Source of the DNA: Isoperla grammatica
Lineage: Eukaryota > Arthropoda > Insecta > Plecoptera > Perlodidae
Length of the DNA stretch: 64,000 bases
Reading direction: 5' to 3'
NCBI GenBank assembly: GCA_945910005.1
Contig: OX246746.1
Span: forward strand, 43,973,690 to 44,037,689
The stretch's first letter is position 1. The number at the start of each line of letters is the position of its first letter. This document shows, piece by piece, positions 48,254 to 58,664 of the stretch. Position numbers and translations under genes: made by a program. Below the pieces are notes generated by a model. It saw nothing but the letters and a program-made list of their open reading frames with translations, had not been told where the DNA came from and did not search any database.

Positions 48254-48873
48254 GAAGAATGAGGACCTTACATTTGGCATACATTGACTACAAGAAAGCT
48301 TTTGATAGTGTTCCGGATTCTTATATTATAGAAAGTACATAGCCCTACAGAAGGATGCAACAGTCAGACCAGATATTTGTAGGAGGTGTAATGTCTATAC
48401 TGAGAGTATAGATCATGCTACTGCAGGATGCACCTTACTTGTGCAGAATGAGAATCTTGGTATCAGGAATTAGCGTTAAACCATAACTTCTTTTCTGATA
48501 GAATGCCGTATTATAAGTACAAACCTGAACCTGTTCTAGAGAACGAGGAGATTCAAAGAGATTCAAATTTATTTTGACAGAACGACCTAAATCAATAGAG
48601 CACAATATACCAGATATTACTATGGTGGATAAGAGAACTAAAACCGCTACTATCATTGACATTGGCATCACACTTTCCCGAAATTTGCAAAAAAAAATGT
48701 ATAGTGAAAAGTTGAGAAGATATTCGGAATTAGCCTATGAAATAAAAAGCCAATGGTATTTAGAACGAGTTCGCCTTCTTCCTGTTATCATTTCAAGAAT
48801 ATTGTGCAGAACCTTGAGGAAATTTGTATCAAGAAGGGGTTTGCGTATCTTTTTCAGAAGTCTGTTATTTTGA
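48254..48873 (+). pseudogene. R2/R4-type LINE fossil: RT motif A joined to C-terminal endonuclease
   Basis: In three plus-strand frames: LHLAYIDYKKAFDSVPDSYI (reverse transcriptase motif A, about 48268-48330); then CRRCNVYTESIDHATAGC (the Cys-Cys-His-Cys knuckle that precedes the endonuclease, about 48380-48433); MPYYKYKPEPVLENEE (about 48502-48550); and IPDITMVDKRTKTATIIDIG (about 48607-48666), which matches the PD...D core of the restriction-like endonuclease of R2/R4/Dong-type elements. Stops and frame changes separate the pieces. The RT active-site motif C, thumb and everything in between are missing, so an internal deletion has fused motif A to the tail domain. Inactive. Confidence 0.75.
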
Positions 48874-48979
48874 ACACTTGTCACATAGTTCATAATTTCT
48901 TACAGCTGGCTGTTGAATGATCTAGGCCTACACTCTATTTATCTATATCTACATCTGAAACCCACATTGCACATTCAGG

Positions 48980-50723
48980 TAGAGGTGTGCGAATAATCGA
49001 AATTTTTCAAGTATTTGCAAATAATTTACTAGTATTCGTATTTGATTTGAAGCTCGAATAGTAACTATTTGAATTTTTGAAATATTCGATATTTCTACTC
49101 GTTTTTTTTTTTGTATTAATTTTTGTGTGCAATTTGCAGTTTACTGCATACTATTTGCCTCATATTTATTACAGTGCTGGTACACAATCAGTCAATAAAC
49201 CTTGAAAACCAAGAATATGTATTAATTATTTGTGTGTAGGCTAGTATTTAGGACTGGGCGAAAACAAACGTTTAATTCTGTAGGGCCTAAACATTTATTT
49301 TTCAGAATTATTCACGTTTAAACGTAACACCCCTCATGTTCACAAAATGATAACAAAAAATTGAGCTGTAATGTTCACGAAACAAATGTTCAACAAAATA
49401 ACACAGGTGATTTATTATATTAATACTGTAGTTCAGTGGTGTAAAGGAGACCCCCGCCGCCCCCGCGAAGCGGGGGGGCCCGCTGTCTAGGGGGGCCCGG
49501 CTTGCCAGAAGTACAGATCTTGTTTTTTCGTCATCATATTTTAAAAGTTGTCAATTTGGACCTATTCTTCCCCTGGGCCATACGGGGAAGGAAATTGGAG
49601 GAATGGGACCATTTTGAGGAAATATATTTATAAAGACTTATGGGTGGATGAGGTTAGGGGGTTCCTCTTTCGGTCGTCTTACAATCAGCACTGCATGTAA
49701 GCAACTATATTGAATCCTGAATATATTTAATCTTCCACGGGTCCGGACGGGGGACAACTATCATATTATATCTTGTATCATTGTCCGATTCTGAAACGCG
49801 TTTACAGGCGTGTAAAACGTCATCAATGAAGAAAAAATTTGCCTTCGGCGAATTGAACTCCCCTAGCTGGGACTTTCGCCCCAGACCCCCTACATGCTTA
49901 GGATGTTCAACCCCACCCCACTGTGAATTCCTCGATACGCCACTGGCCCTCATGTTATTTCGTACTGTTCTGTTCACAGTAGCGACATACCGAAAAGTAA
50001 TGTTCAGATTTTAAAATACTTAAAAAAATATATATATATATTCGAGGAGACCTCAAGACAGTCTTAAAACTCTCTCAGTATGCTCAGCATAGAGGTGTGG
50101 TGTGAACTGTGAGCAGATCAAGCAGTTAAACATGGTCGCCATAATTGATAGCTTGGCTCGCCAGTTACAAGAATGCTCGTCGCCGAGACCGCTTCTTGTG
50201 ATAGTAAAAATTTGAAGATGATTGTACATGGGGGTATTAGAGCTCAAGTAAAAGCTTATTTCGTTATGTAATAGATTTGGCTCTTAATTAACCCCATATA
50301 GGGGGCCCGAAACGATTCTTGCGGGGGGGCCCGGGCGATTTGCGTTACGCCACTGCTGTAGTTGATTATCTTCTCCACCTTTGTGTCCAACTGTCCACAG
50401 TCATTTTGACTCCACACACTGAACTATGCCTCGTCAGCTCGTCAAAGAGCTGTGAGATCAGAAAAATCTGCAAGTTCGGGTTTTGGGTAGGGGTGGCGGA
50501 GGATGAAGATGGGTCGAGCAGGGTATAAGACACGGTTAAACGTGTATGAATATTTGTACACGTATATTTTCGCGCATGCCTTTACACATTTTAAAGGACT
50601 CAGCCCTAGTAGTAGGCCCTACTACTGCATTATTGTGGGAAATATTCGATATTAGACTTTTTGAGAAGGTGTACTATTCAATATTCGTATTCAAACTGAA
50701 AAAAGACTATTCGCACACCCCTA
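48980..50723. mobile_element. hAT-like element, TAGAGGTGTGCGAATA ends, carrying a nested element
   Basis: TAGAGGTGTGCGAATA and TATTCGCACACCCCTA are flanked by CATTCAGG (48972-48979) and TATTTAGG (50724-50731), 6 of 8 matching. Subterminal words are TATTCGAAT / ATTCGAATA type. A second element occupies 49434-50355, leaving about 820 bp for the host element. Confidence 0.8.
49434..50355. mobile_element. Nested hAT-like element with CAGTGGTGTAAAG / CGTTACGCCACTG ends
   Basis: A perfect 8-bp duplication, CTGTAGTT (49426-49433 and 50356-50363), flanks it. GGGGGGCCCG words lie at both ends. The middle at about 49840-49905 holds the shared module (minus strand: GGTCTGGGGCGAAAGTCCCA and AATTCGCCGAAGGCAAA). 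No transposase. Confidence 0.88.
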
Positions 50724-51746
50724 TATTTAGGTCTAGGCGTAGGTCTATATACCTTAAAACCTGTAGCAAAATCCGAGTGAAATCAACTAGCACTCTTTGG
50801 AGATTATTACAATAAAAACCCTCATTGAGTGGTTGATACACATTGGCCAAATTGCTTCCCATACACTTAAATGCTTCAGAATTCAAAAATGATTGTAAGT
50901 CCTTTGACCTTTAATGCCATGTCTTGGCTTAAACCATATATACATTCACCAGGGATGCAGTAGGCTACAATTCCTTTTTTATGAAAAATCACAATAAGAT
51001 CCCAGTTTTATGCTAACTGCTGAAATGCATGCTTTGTTCCCTAATTTGCCTGGGTGCAAGCGGGTGCTAATTTAATCGGGAGCAGGGTGGTCGCGACGGC
51101 TACGCCGGAAGTTTACGCCGACCGGTCACTTTACAGTGTGCACCTGTACTAGCTGATTTGGCGTCAAATTGAAAAAATTATGATTTAAAGGATCTCTAGA
51201 AAAATCACGATTTCGTGGAAGAAATTAAATCGTACGATCATCACGATTTGAACTATGAAATCGATTGAAATTGATTTTGGCTGGGTTCCTAATCTTCCAT
51301 TTTTTGTATGTGAATTCTCTTCTGGGGTATGACTTTGCAGGCAAAGAGTCTTTAAAATCTAAAAACGGGCTATCGTAATTAAAAATAGGGCCTAGCCAGT
51401 TAACATTGTTATCAGTCCTGTAAAACATTTCCCTCGGCTAAGTTCTTACCACATTCCTCCTTTTATCATCACCATAACGGCAGCTATTTTCAACCACTTG
51501 AATCCTGACCCATTTTCAACAAACACGTTGAGAGATGATAGTAACATAGAAATATATTTAAATAACTCACATACGAAAGGTCTGGGCTCAGTCACTTAGA
51601 AGGCTGTCACTGACTCAACAATCTTCTCAGTAACAATACCTCTCTTCCAAACATCTGGTATATATGTGTTACCGTATTTATTTCTACATGTTACTTTCGT
51701 GTCCCAAATTCATGAGCTTCCACATACTAAGCTGATGGATCCTACC

Positions 51747-53004
51747 CAGGGGCGGATTTAAGAAAAAGGGCCCGGTCGGTATTGATGATTGTAGTAATTA
51801 CGTGTAGATGAGGTAGCGTGGAATAGCAGGGGTCTGGGGCGAAGCCCCAGCCGCCGGAAACAATTTCGATAAGAGCGAACATATTTTTGGTCCTGCAATA
51901 AGTTTAATTGCCTAAAACGCGTAAAGATTATTTGTAAAAAGAGCCTTGTCCGTGGGAAACTTTTCCCCAAAAAATAATGAATTATTACTGTCCCCATTTT
52001 TGCTTGAAATAGCTACTGATGTGATTAAATAGACGCCAGTTTTAGTAGTAGGATGGTTTTCAAAATAAACATTAAGTTCTACTTGAGACATGTTCGTGAC
52101 TACACTAGACGATTCGGACACGTGTTTTGTTGCACTGTGGGGAGACCAGAACAGAGATTATTAATATCAGTCGACGTTTCATCGCGTTTACTTACTTCAA
52201 AAACACGTGCTGATTTAATCGCACTCGAACATACCTTCCTCTCAGCAAAAAATGATTATTTTGTTTGTTTAGGGTCACTGGTTCACTGCCCGCACTCGTT
52301 AAAAGAGAACGTTCCCTATCTTTACATTTTGACAGCCTGGTGTTGCTTGTATTTGTCTTTCTCACTCATTTCTTAACATACCTGAACCTAGCACTAGCAG
52401 TGGCACAATTTCAATACCACGTAGGCCTATGCTAGAATAAAATATATATGTAAAATACCAATTCAAACTAACAAACAAACAAAAGGAATAGGCCTAAAAC
52501 GAAAACTGTCCCACAGAATAACGCTCACACACACGCACACGCTAAAGCACAATATTTTGCAAGAACAACTTGACTTCCGTCACTTGTCGAACTTATAATA
52601 CAACTGAGCTGCGAACACGTGTTTATGGTTTAATAAGACACAACTATCCACCCCCACCCGACCCCCCCACCTACATAAGTAACTGATTTTCCTCGAACTT
52701 TAAAATATGTGCATCCGCTTTTATGTTTACGAAGCGTTGTTCCTCAGCCGCTGTCTCAACTGTCTCAACCCTTATCTTCTGACAGCCTGTTGTTGTTGTG
52801 AAATGCCCACACTAAACTCTTCAGATAATTTATGTCAATTGTAGCTTCGTTTCCCTATTCATGGACAATTTCAACAAATAACGGCTGAGTAGACGACAAC
52901 TACATAAAGTTATGATTATCAGCAATGGAGGTCTTGAGGGGCCCCGACCGGGTCGGGGCCCGGTCGGCATTCGCCGACCTCGCCGCCCGTTAAATCCACC
53001 CCTG
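51747..53004. mobile_element. hAT-like element with CAGGGGCGGATTTAA ends
   Basis: CAGGGGCGGATTTAA and TTAAATCCACCCCTG are flanked by a perfect 8-bp duplication, ATCCTACC (51739-51746 and 53005-53012). 1258 bp. GGGCCCGGTCGG and CCCGGTCGGCATTCG words are mirrored near the ends. The shared module is at about 51830-51940 (GGGGTCTGGGGCGAAGCCCC, CCGCCGGAAACAATTTCG, GGTCCTGCAATAAGTTTAAT). No transposase frame recognised. Confidence 0.9.
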
Positions 53005-53382
53005 ATCCTACCCCAACACAAATGGTTTGTATAACGATTGACACACTCCCCTATGGTATGGGTCCCAAAAGTAACCTCCACCTCCTAATAGTAGGCCTAG
53101 GTTCCCTATCCTCACCCTCTGTGACCTTTCCCTAAACGATCCCCCCCACTCAGTTTGTTAAATCCTTCAATCAGTTTACAACGAGGGACCTTGTATTCAG
53201 GGGTGAATTCAGGTGGATCCTTGTAATGAAGGTGGCAAAAATGGAGAGAAGGCTGGGAGGCTGGACGAGTCACCATGGAGGATAATATACACAATTTTAG
53301 TACCATGCTGTAATAACTACAGTGTTATGTGCCTTAAAACCACTCTGTTAGTACTGTAATTAGGTCTAAGGTGTGCTTACAT

Positions 53383-53863
53383 TAGAGGTCTGCACGGATA
53401 CGGGCTTGGCCCGCGGGCCGGGCCTTGATATGTTTATTGAGACGGGCTCGGGCCGGGCCTGGGCCTACATATCACTGAACAAGGAGGGATTTTTCGGGCT
53501 TTTCTAATTTTTTTTAATTGCAATGAAAGAAAAGTAATGTTATTTTACCAACATTTCCAAAACTTAAATCAAATCCGAAATAGTATAAACTTCAGGTCAC
53601 AGCATTTGTGTTGTAATTCTTTACGTTACATACTGACACTGGCAATAGTTACTAGAATTTGGTTTCATCTAATTTCCTTTTTGTTCCCACCCTGTTGTTC
53701 GTATTCCTTGCCAAATACTATAGAAATCAACTTGCTGCTTTAACAGTTGAACGGGCTTTTACGAGCCAATTTACACTTCAGGCGGGCCTGGGCTTTGATT
53801 AGCTTACTCAGTACGGGCCGGTACTGGCCCGGGCTTCTATATTTGGGCCCGTGCAGACCTCTA
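53383..53863. mobile_element. hAT-like element with GGGCCCGGG arrays, copy 2
   Basis: TAGAGGTCTGCACGGATA and CCCGTGCAGACCTCTA have a perfect 8-bp duplication, GCTTACAT (53375-53382 and 53864-53871). The core AATGTTATTTTACCAACATT and what follows matches copy 1 at 36940-37431 with few changes. Confidence 0.92.
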
Positions 53864-54928
53864 GCTTACATCAAATGGCCCATAAACCCACACATTCATT
53901 CACTTAACATTGAGTCATTGGTGACCTATTTGATGATGTTTAGTGCCTGGCTTTACATTGTTTGTCAAAATTTACTTATTATAAGCAAGATATGGCAACC
54001 TATTGAATATTGATAGATAGATAACAACCATGATAAAATAGAATACATAATGCAATAAGGCAAGGTGGCCAATTCAAATGCAAAGTGTGCTTCCCATTAA
54101 ACCATGAGCTATGAATTCACTATTCAGCCACATGAATATTAATTTTAAATAATAAACAACTACTGTATTGGTGCCCGCTGTCTGGGTAATCCACTGATAT
54201 GTAGGCCTACATTACCAGTAGTCCAGAACCTACACAAAAAGCTTGCAAAATACAGACCTGTCTGCAGATAATAAATAAAAACATAATCAAGCAAGTTATT
54301 GTTTATTTTATTTATTTACTGTAGGCCTACAGTAGGTATTTAATCGAATTGATTTAAATTTAAATTTCAGAGACATTTAACTTTTATGTCTCATTGCATG
54401 GGCTTAGGATAGGGCCTAGACAACATGTTTTTCAAATATGGGACTGACCGGGACAATCCGGAATAGAAACCAAACAAGAGATAAAATAACTCCCCATTTA
54501 TTTTATTATCCCTGCATTTACAATCAAAACACATTTTAAGTCAAATGTCCCACTCATTTCCTATCTCAAACACAATTACAGTCTCAGCCACCCTTAATAT
54601 GCCTAATGATTAATGAATAATGCTGTTCATGGGAATGCTTGTTACAGGGTGAACATATTCCTCAGCTTTACCTCAATGTGTGCATTTTCAGGTAACAACT
54701 AGGCATAGGGACTAGTCTTATCACTTGGTAGACGTAGACCTATTTGAAGTTGGGAAGCAATGTCCCAGGGCTGCATGTCCAGTTTCAATCCTCCCAGCAT
54801 TTGCCTTCTGGATTATGTTTAGGCTACCACCAGAAACAAGTTTGACCTGAAGAGAGCGTATCCACTTTAACTCGGATGAGTTTTGAATAAAACACAACTC
54901 CGAATACACCAAGTTTGGTGTAGCACTT

Positions 54929-55210
54929 GTAGCACTCATTGTCCTCAGCACTGAGGTCCTAACCACTAGTGTGTTGAGCACTGAAGTCTCCAGCGTTGGC
55001 GTCAAACCAACAACAACAAGTAGTGTGTTGTCCCCCTAATGTCGTCAGTGTTCAGGCCCTATTTGCTGAGTGTGTTGTAGGACTCACGTCCCTAGAGTTC
55101 AGGTCATAACCACAAGCACTATGCACTCATGTCTGAAGCGTTCACGTCAAACCAACAAGTGTGTCGTAGCACTCACTTCTACAGCATTCAGTCATCACTC
55201 AGGCCATAAC
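54929..55210 (+). repeat. Degenerate minisatellite, about 45-bp unit, six copies
   Basis: Successive units begin with variants of GTAGCACTCA(T/C)GTC, pass through CAG(C/T)(A/G)TTCAGGTC and AACCAACAA, and end AGTGTGTT. Units start near 54929, 54976, 55030, 55077, 55123 and 55166. Lengths vary between about 43 and 54 bp. Confidence 0.7.
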
Positions 55211-55736
55211 AAACAATAGATTATAGCACAGTAGGGCCTACTTAGTGGTATCATGCCAGCCCACTTTGCTTTCCAGCTGAAATATATCGGTATGCATGAC
55301 AAACAAAAGTAATCACAATCTTTGTCATGGGGAAGCTCACGGCCATCTCTGTTAGGGGGACACTTTTCATTAAGTGACGTATGAGTGTTTCACTATGTAC
55401 GCTTAGATCCAGTATGAACTGCAAATTACAAGTGGGTAATGAGACTGAAGATAGAACTCAATCCAAGGAATGTGAACTCCTCTAGTGATAAAGGCAGTCT
55501 AAGGAAAAACCTGCACTCAGGATGGGCAGTGGGGAGAATGAAATTGGTAATCTCCTGAATTAGAGTACTATTATGTGGTCAGTAGCTCTGACCCCATTTA
55601 TCGATCCTAGATGCGAGAGACAACCTATGTTTAAGACTAGGCCCTAGAAACAAGATTGAACATGTTTAATTTCCCTTTGAAATTAGTAGACACATTGTTT
55701 AACAAGATTGCATGATAAATATTACCCATTTTAACA

Positions 55737-56105
55737 TTAAAAAGTTCCTTTTAGAAAGGAACTTTTTGAAGAGTAGTTGGGCCTACGGTATATACAAAGT
55801 GAAAATGTTAAAAAATAAAATCATCTAGGCCTATTTAGGCTAGGCAACTTGCGGCGCTGTGTCGTACAAACATTCTAGCATCGTGTCTGAAGCTACAGTA
55901 ACCGCAGTGTAGGCCTAAGTGTTTACCTGAAGACTCCACTTACAAATTGTCCCCGAGTTTTCTTCAGCATACAGAAGATAAAGTCTATTAACTTAAAAAA
56001 TAACTTTTAGAAGTTCAAAGTTATTTTGTACTTAGACCTACAAAGACCTAACTTTACCTTTATGAAAAAGGAACAATGTTTTTGAAAAAGTTCCTTGTCA
56101 TTTTT
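55737..56105. repeat. GTTCC/GGAAC foldback-type repeat, copy 2
   Basis: AAAAAGTTCCTTTT / AAAGGAACTTTTT words at the left and AAAAAGGAACAATG / AAAAGTTCCTTG at the right, similar to 1-270. No boundary duplication established. Confidence 0.4.
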
Positions 56106-56166
56106 GTTTTATTAAACACACTAAAAATTAATTACGCCTATTGATATTGTGTGTTGACTTTGGAAT

Positions 56167-56544
56167 GGGGACGCTGAATAATGCCAAATGGAACAATGCC
56201 GAATCGATCGTGTGTAGGCCCTACTGCACTTTCAAGTAGGCTATAATCCTAACCCAAAAAAGTAGACCTTATAACCTGGAACAACGCCGAATCTTTTTCG
56301 ACGTAGATCCGACAGAAAAACGTTGAATCTTTTTCTTCATGAATCCACCGGAACAAGCCGAATTATTTTCCGTGTAATACACGGGTTAGGTTGAGTTAGG
56401 TTCGGCGTTGTTCCGTTTTTTTTCCGTCGGATCTACGTCGAAAAAGATTCGGCATTGTTCCAGGTTTGGGTTAGGATTATACTTGAAAGTGCAGTACACA
56501 CGATCAATTCAGCGTTGTTCCATTAGGCGCTATTCAGGCGACCC
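56167..56544. mobile_element. Short member of the 36-bp-unit foldback family
   Basis: A perfect 8-bp duplication, TTTGGAAT (56159-56166 and 56545-56552), flanks GGGGACGCTGAATAATGCC and GGCGCTATTCAGGCGACCC. The arms have the same unique stretch as 722-1518 (CAAGTAG..ATAATCCTAACCC and GGTTAGGATTATACTTGAAA) but only one to three of the GGAACAACGCCGAATC units. It shows that the unit number in this family expands or contracts. Confidence 0.9.
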
Positions 56545-56552
56545 TTTGGAAT

Positions 56553-57899
56553 GCTATAGACTCAAGGAATAAGTTTATCGAATGAGGATTAAAAACCATT
56601 AGGCCTACACTTGACAACTACAAAAGAGCAACGTAATGTTCATGAAGACTGGCGAGTGGTGCTGAATGTTAAAAATTCAGTCATAAACTAAACTTTTTAA
56701 AACGTTCTCCAAAAACATAAACTTCCCCAATTAATATTGAATTCAATTTTTTAATAAAGACCGTGTGTTCATTTAAAAAGAAAAAGCAATAAACTGAAGT
56801 AAGTTTAAGCATATAGGCCTACTTAAGAGCGTTCGGAAGCGGTGGTTTTACCTGTTTTCTCTGCCGTAAACAGATGTTTGGCAGTAAACTGTTTACTCGA
56901 AAACTAAAAATGGGATTTTCATACATTTACACCTACTTATAGAGAAATATTAGATCCAGGCAACGTTAAACGAATATTCATGAAAAGTTAAACCACAAAT
57001 TTAATAAAAAATATTGAAAATGTTGCTTTTGTCAAAATTGTTGACTTTTCTTTGTAACTTTGATTACAGCTTTTGAGTGTTTGACGTGAGCTAGAATAAA
57101 AATCGATTTTGTGTTGCCTAGAAAATATTGTTGGTAAAATAGTGAAATAAATTCTTACACACATGATGATAAAAATAAAGTGTTATATCGGTTTACTCCC
57201 ACATGTCTGCACTTCCTCAAATATGACAGTTTACGTGAGGTTTTTCCCCACCGAGTTCAAGACTTTGCCACAGATAGCTCCACGGTAGTTCGTTCTCACC
57301 AAACAAAAGTAGAAGGTCCTCCCTCCCAACAGACAGTTACTAATTTGCGGTGGCTACCTGCATCTCAAGGGTTGCGAGACACAGCGGGATTCCATGAAAA
57401 AGGATGAATACTAATTGGGTGTCGTAACATGATTAATTTATTTTCGATTTTGAAAATGAAACTAATACTGATCTCAATATCTCGTTGAGATGGTAACAAA
57501 ACTTTTTGAAATTTTGTTGTAGCTCAAAATCAAGTGGGTGAGTGTTTGTGCGATGTTCTTTCGTGACACTACACCCAAGCCACCTCTACCTACATTCCGC
57601 CTGATATGTGTTCGATTATTAGCGTGGTTTGTTTTTTATGTTCTGGTTTTTACTATTATTCTTACATAGTCACAGAGGTTTATAAATGGGGTAGGAGGGG
57701 GGGCACAATTATTTTCGGGACACTTGAAGAAGGTATCAATGGGGGGGGGGGGGGGGGTGAGAATGCCCCCACATAATAGCACAACATGCAATATAAGAAC
57801 GTGAGTAATTTTAAAGTGTAAATTTTAGGAGTAAGATTGTCTCTTGATTGAGATAGTTTCACAGAATTCTTTGTGGATATTTAAAAAACAATGTATTTT
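56553..57899. other. Non-coding stretch with a poly-G run
   Basis: No gene is supported. A plus-strand frame at 57180-57407 has no recognisable motif. A (G)18 run is at about 57740. Confidence 0.45.
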
Positions 57900-58115
57900 T
57901 AGTCTACCCGCTTAGTTACAATTAAGTACTGTTATTCAGTGTAATCAGTAAACACTATTTATTATGTGCTTTGTTGCCTTGACGGCTACTAAGCCACCTT
58001 TTACATGAACACGAGTATTAAAAGTCAAGTTCCGAACATAAAAAAACCCAGCCCGAACCAGGAATCGAACTCTGGATATTCTGCATTGGAAGCAAAAATA
58101 AACCAACTGTTATTA
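57900..58115 (-). repeat. tRNA-derived SINE, family A, third locus
   Basis: Minus strand: GAGTTCGATTCCTGGTTCGG (B box, about 58065), GTAGCCGTCAAGGCAACAAA in the body, tail TAACTAAGCGGGTAGAC at 57902. More diverged than the 42-44 kb copies. Confidence 0.72.
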
Positions 58116-58139
58116 TGAATGTATACTATTGCAATGAAA

Positions 58140-58390
58140 TCATTGATATACTCGGAAAGAAGTGGTTAGTCGCAAAGTCAAAATCTGGGCGGTAGGGAAC
58201 AGGCGAGGTTAGGCTGGTTAGCTGAAATCCGCCTTCAAATGGGGCTTATCACAATGTCTAATGGCAACACTATCCACAAATACGTGTATCATTTGGCGGG
58301 TCATTTGAGTGCTTTTCAAAAAGTCTTTCGGACGCCGGGATAGAATCTAAGAAAACTGACTGTCGCGGAGAATCCGAGAAGTATATGGTC
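58140..58390 (-). repeat. Conserved module upstream of SINE family A, copy 2
   Basis: Complement of the module at 43436-43660, placed on the head side of the SINE just as there: GGGCGGTAGGGAACAGGCGA, CATTTGAGTGCTTTTCAAAA and AGTCTTTCGG, GCCGGGATAGA. It abuts the start of the retrotransposon LTR at about 58400. Confidence 0.62.
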
Positions 58391-58400
58391 ACCTTGAAAT

Positions 58401-58624
58401 TGTCACATACTTGTGGTCTTGACAGCACCACTTTACTGATCCTCAATCAGGCCTAGATATAAACCTCATAGGTTGGCACTCATGTGCAGCACTGGACATA
58501 GAGGGCAGTGCGTAATGGCGTGGTTTGTTAATCTAACCTCTCTTGTAACACACGCATAATAAATACATTATCTACCATTACTACATACAGTGTCGTCATT
58601 TACAAGTGTTCCTAACAAACACCA
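58401..58624 (+). mobile_element. Probable 5' LTR of the Ty3/gypsy element
   Basis: Runs from TGTCACATACTTG to AACAAACACCA, just before a primer-binding site. It holds a TATA-like GATATAAACC at about 58456 and AATAAA at about 58559, in promoter-then-poly(A) order. The 3' LTR lies beyond the window, so the exact ends cannot be confirmed by comparison. Confidence 0.6.
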
Positions 58625-58626
58625 AA

Positions 58627-58639
58627 TGGTGTCAGAAGT
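58627..58639 (+). promoter_or_regulatory. Primer-binding site candidate
   Basis: TGGTGTCAGAAGT starts two bases after the LTR end and begins with TGG, the complement of a tRNA 3' CCA, as expected for minus-strand priming in LTR retrotransposons. Confidence 0.65.
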
Positions 58640-58664
58640 AAAACGTGAAGAATCATAATTCATA

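Noticed and set aside
51370..51400. Minus-strand NVNWLG resembling GNWGS of GPD1 exon 1
   Set aside because: No Gly-rich loop before it and no GT donor after TG.
57180..57407. 75-codon plus-strand frame
   Set aside because: No recognisable motif, no splice context and no repeat relation; expected length for chance frames.
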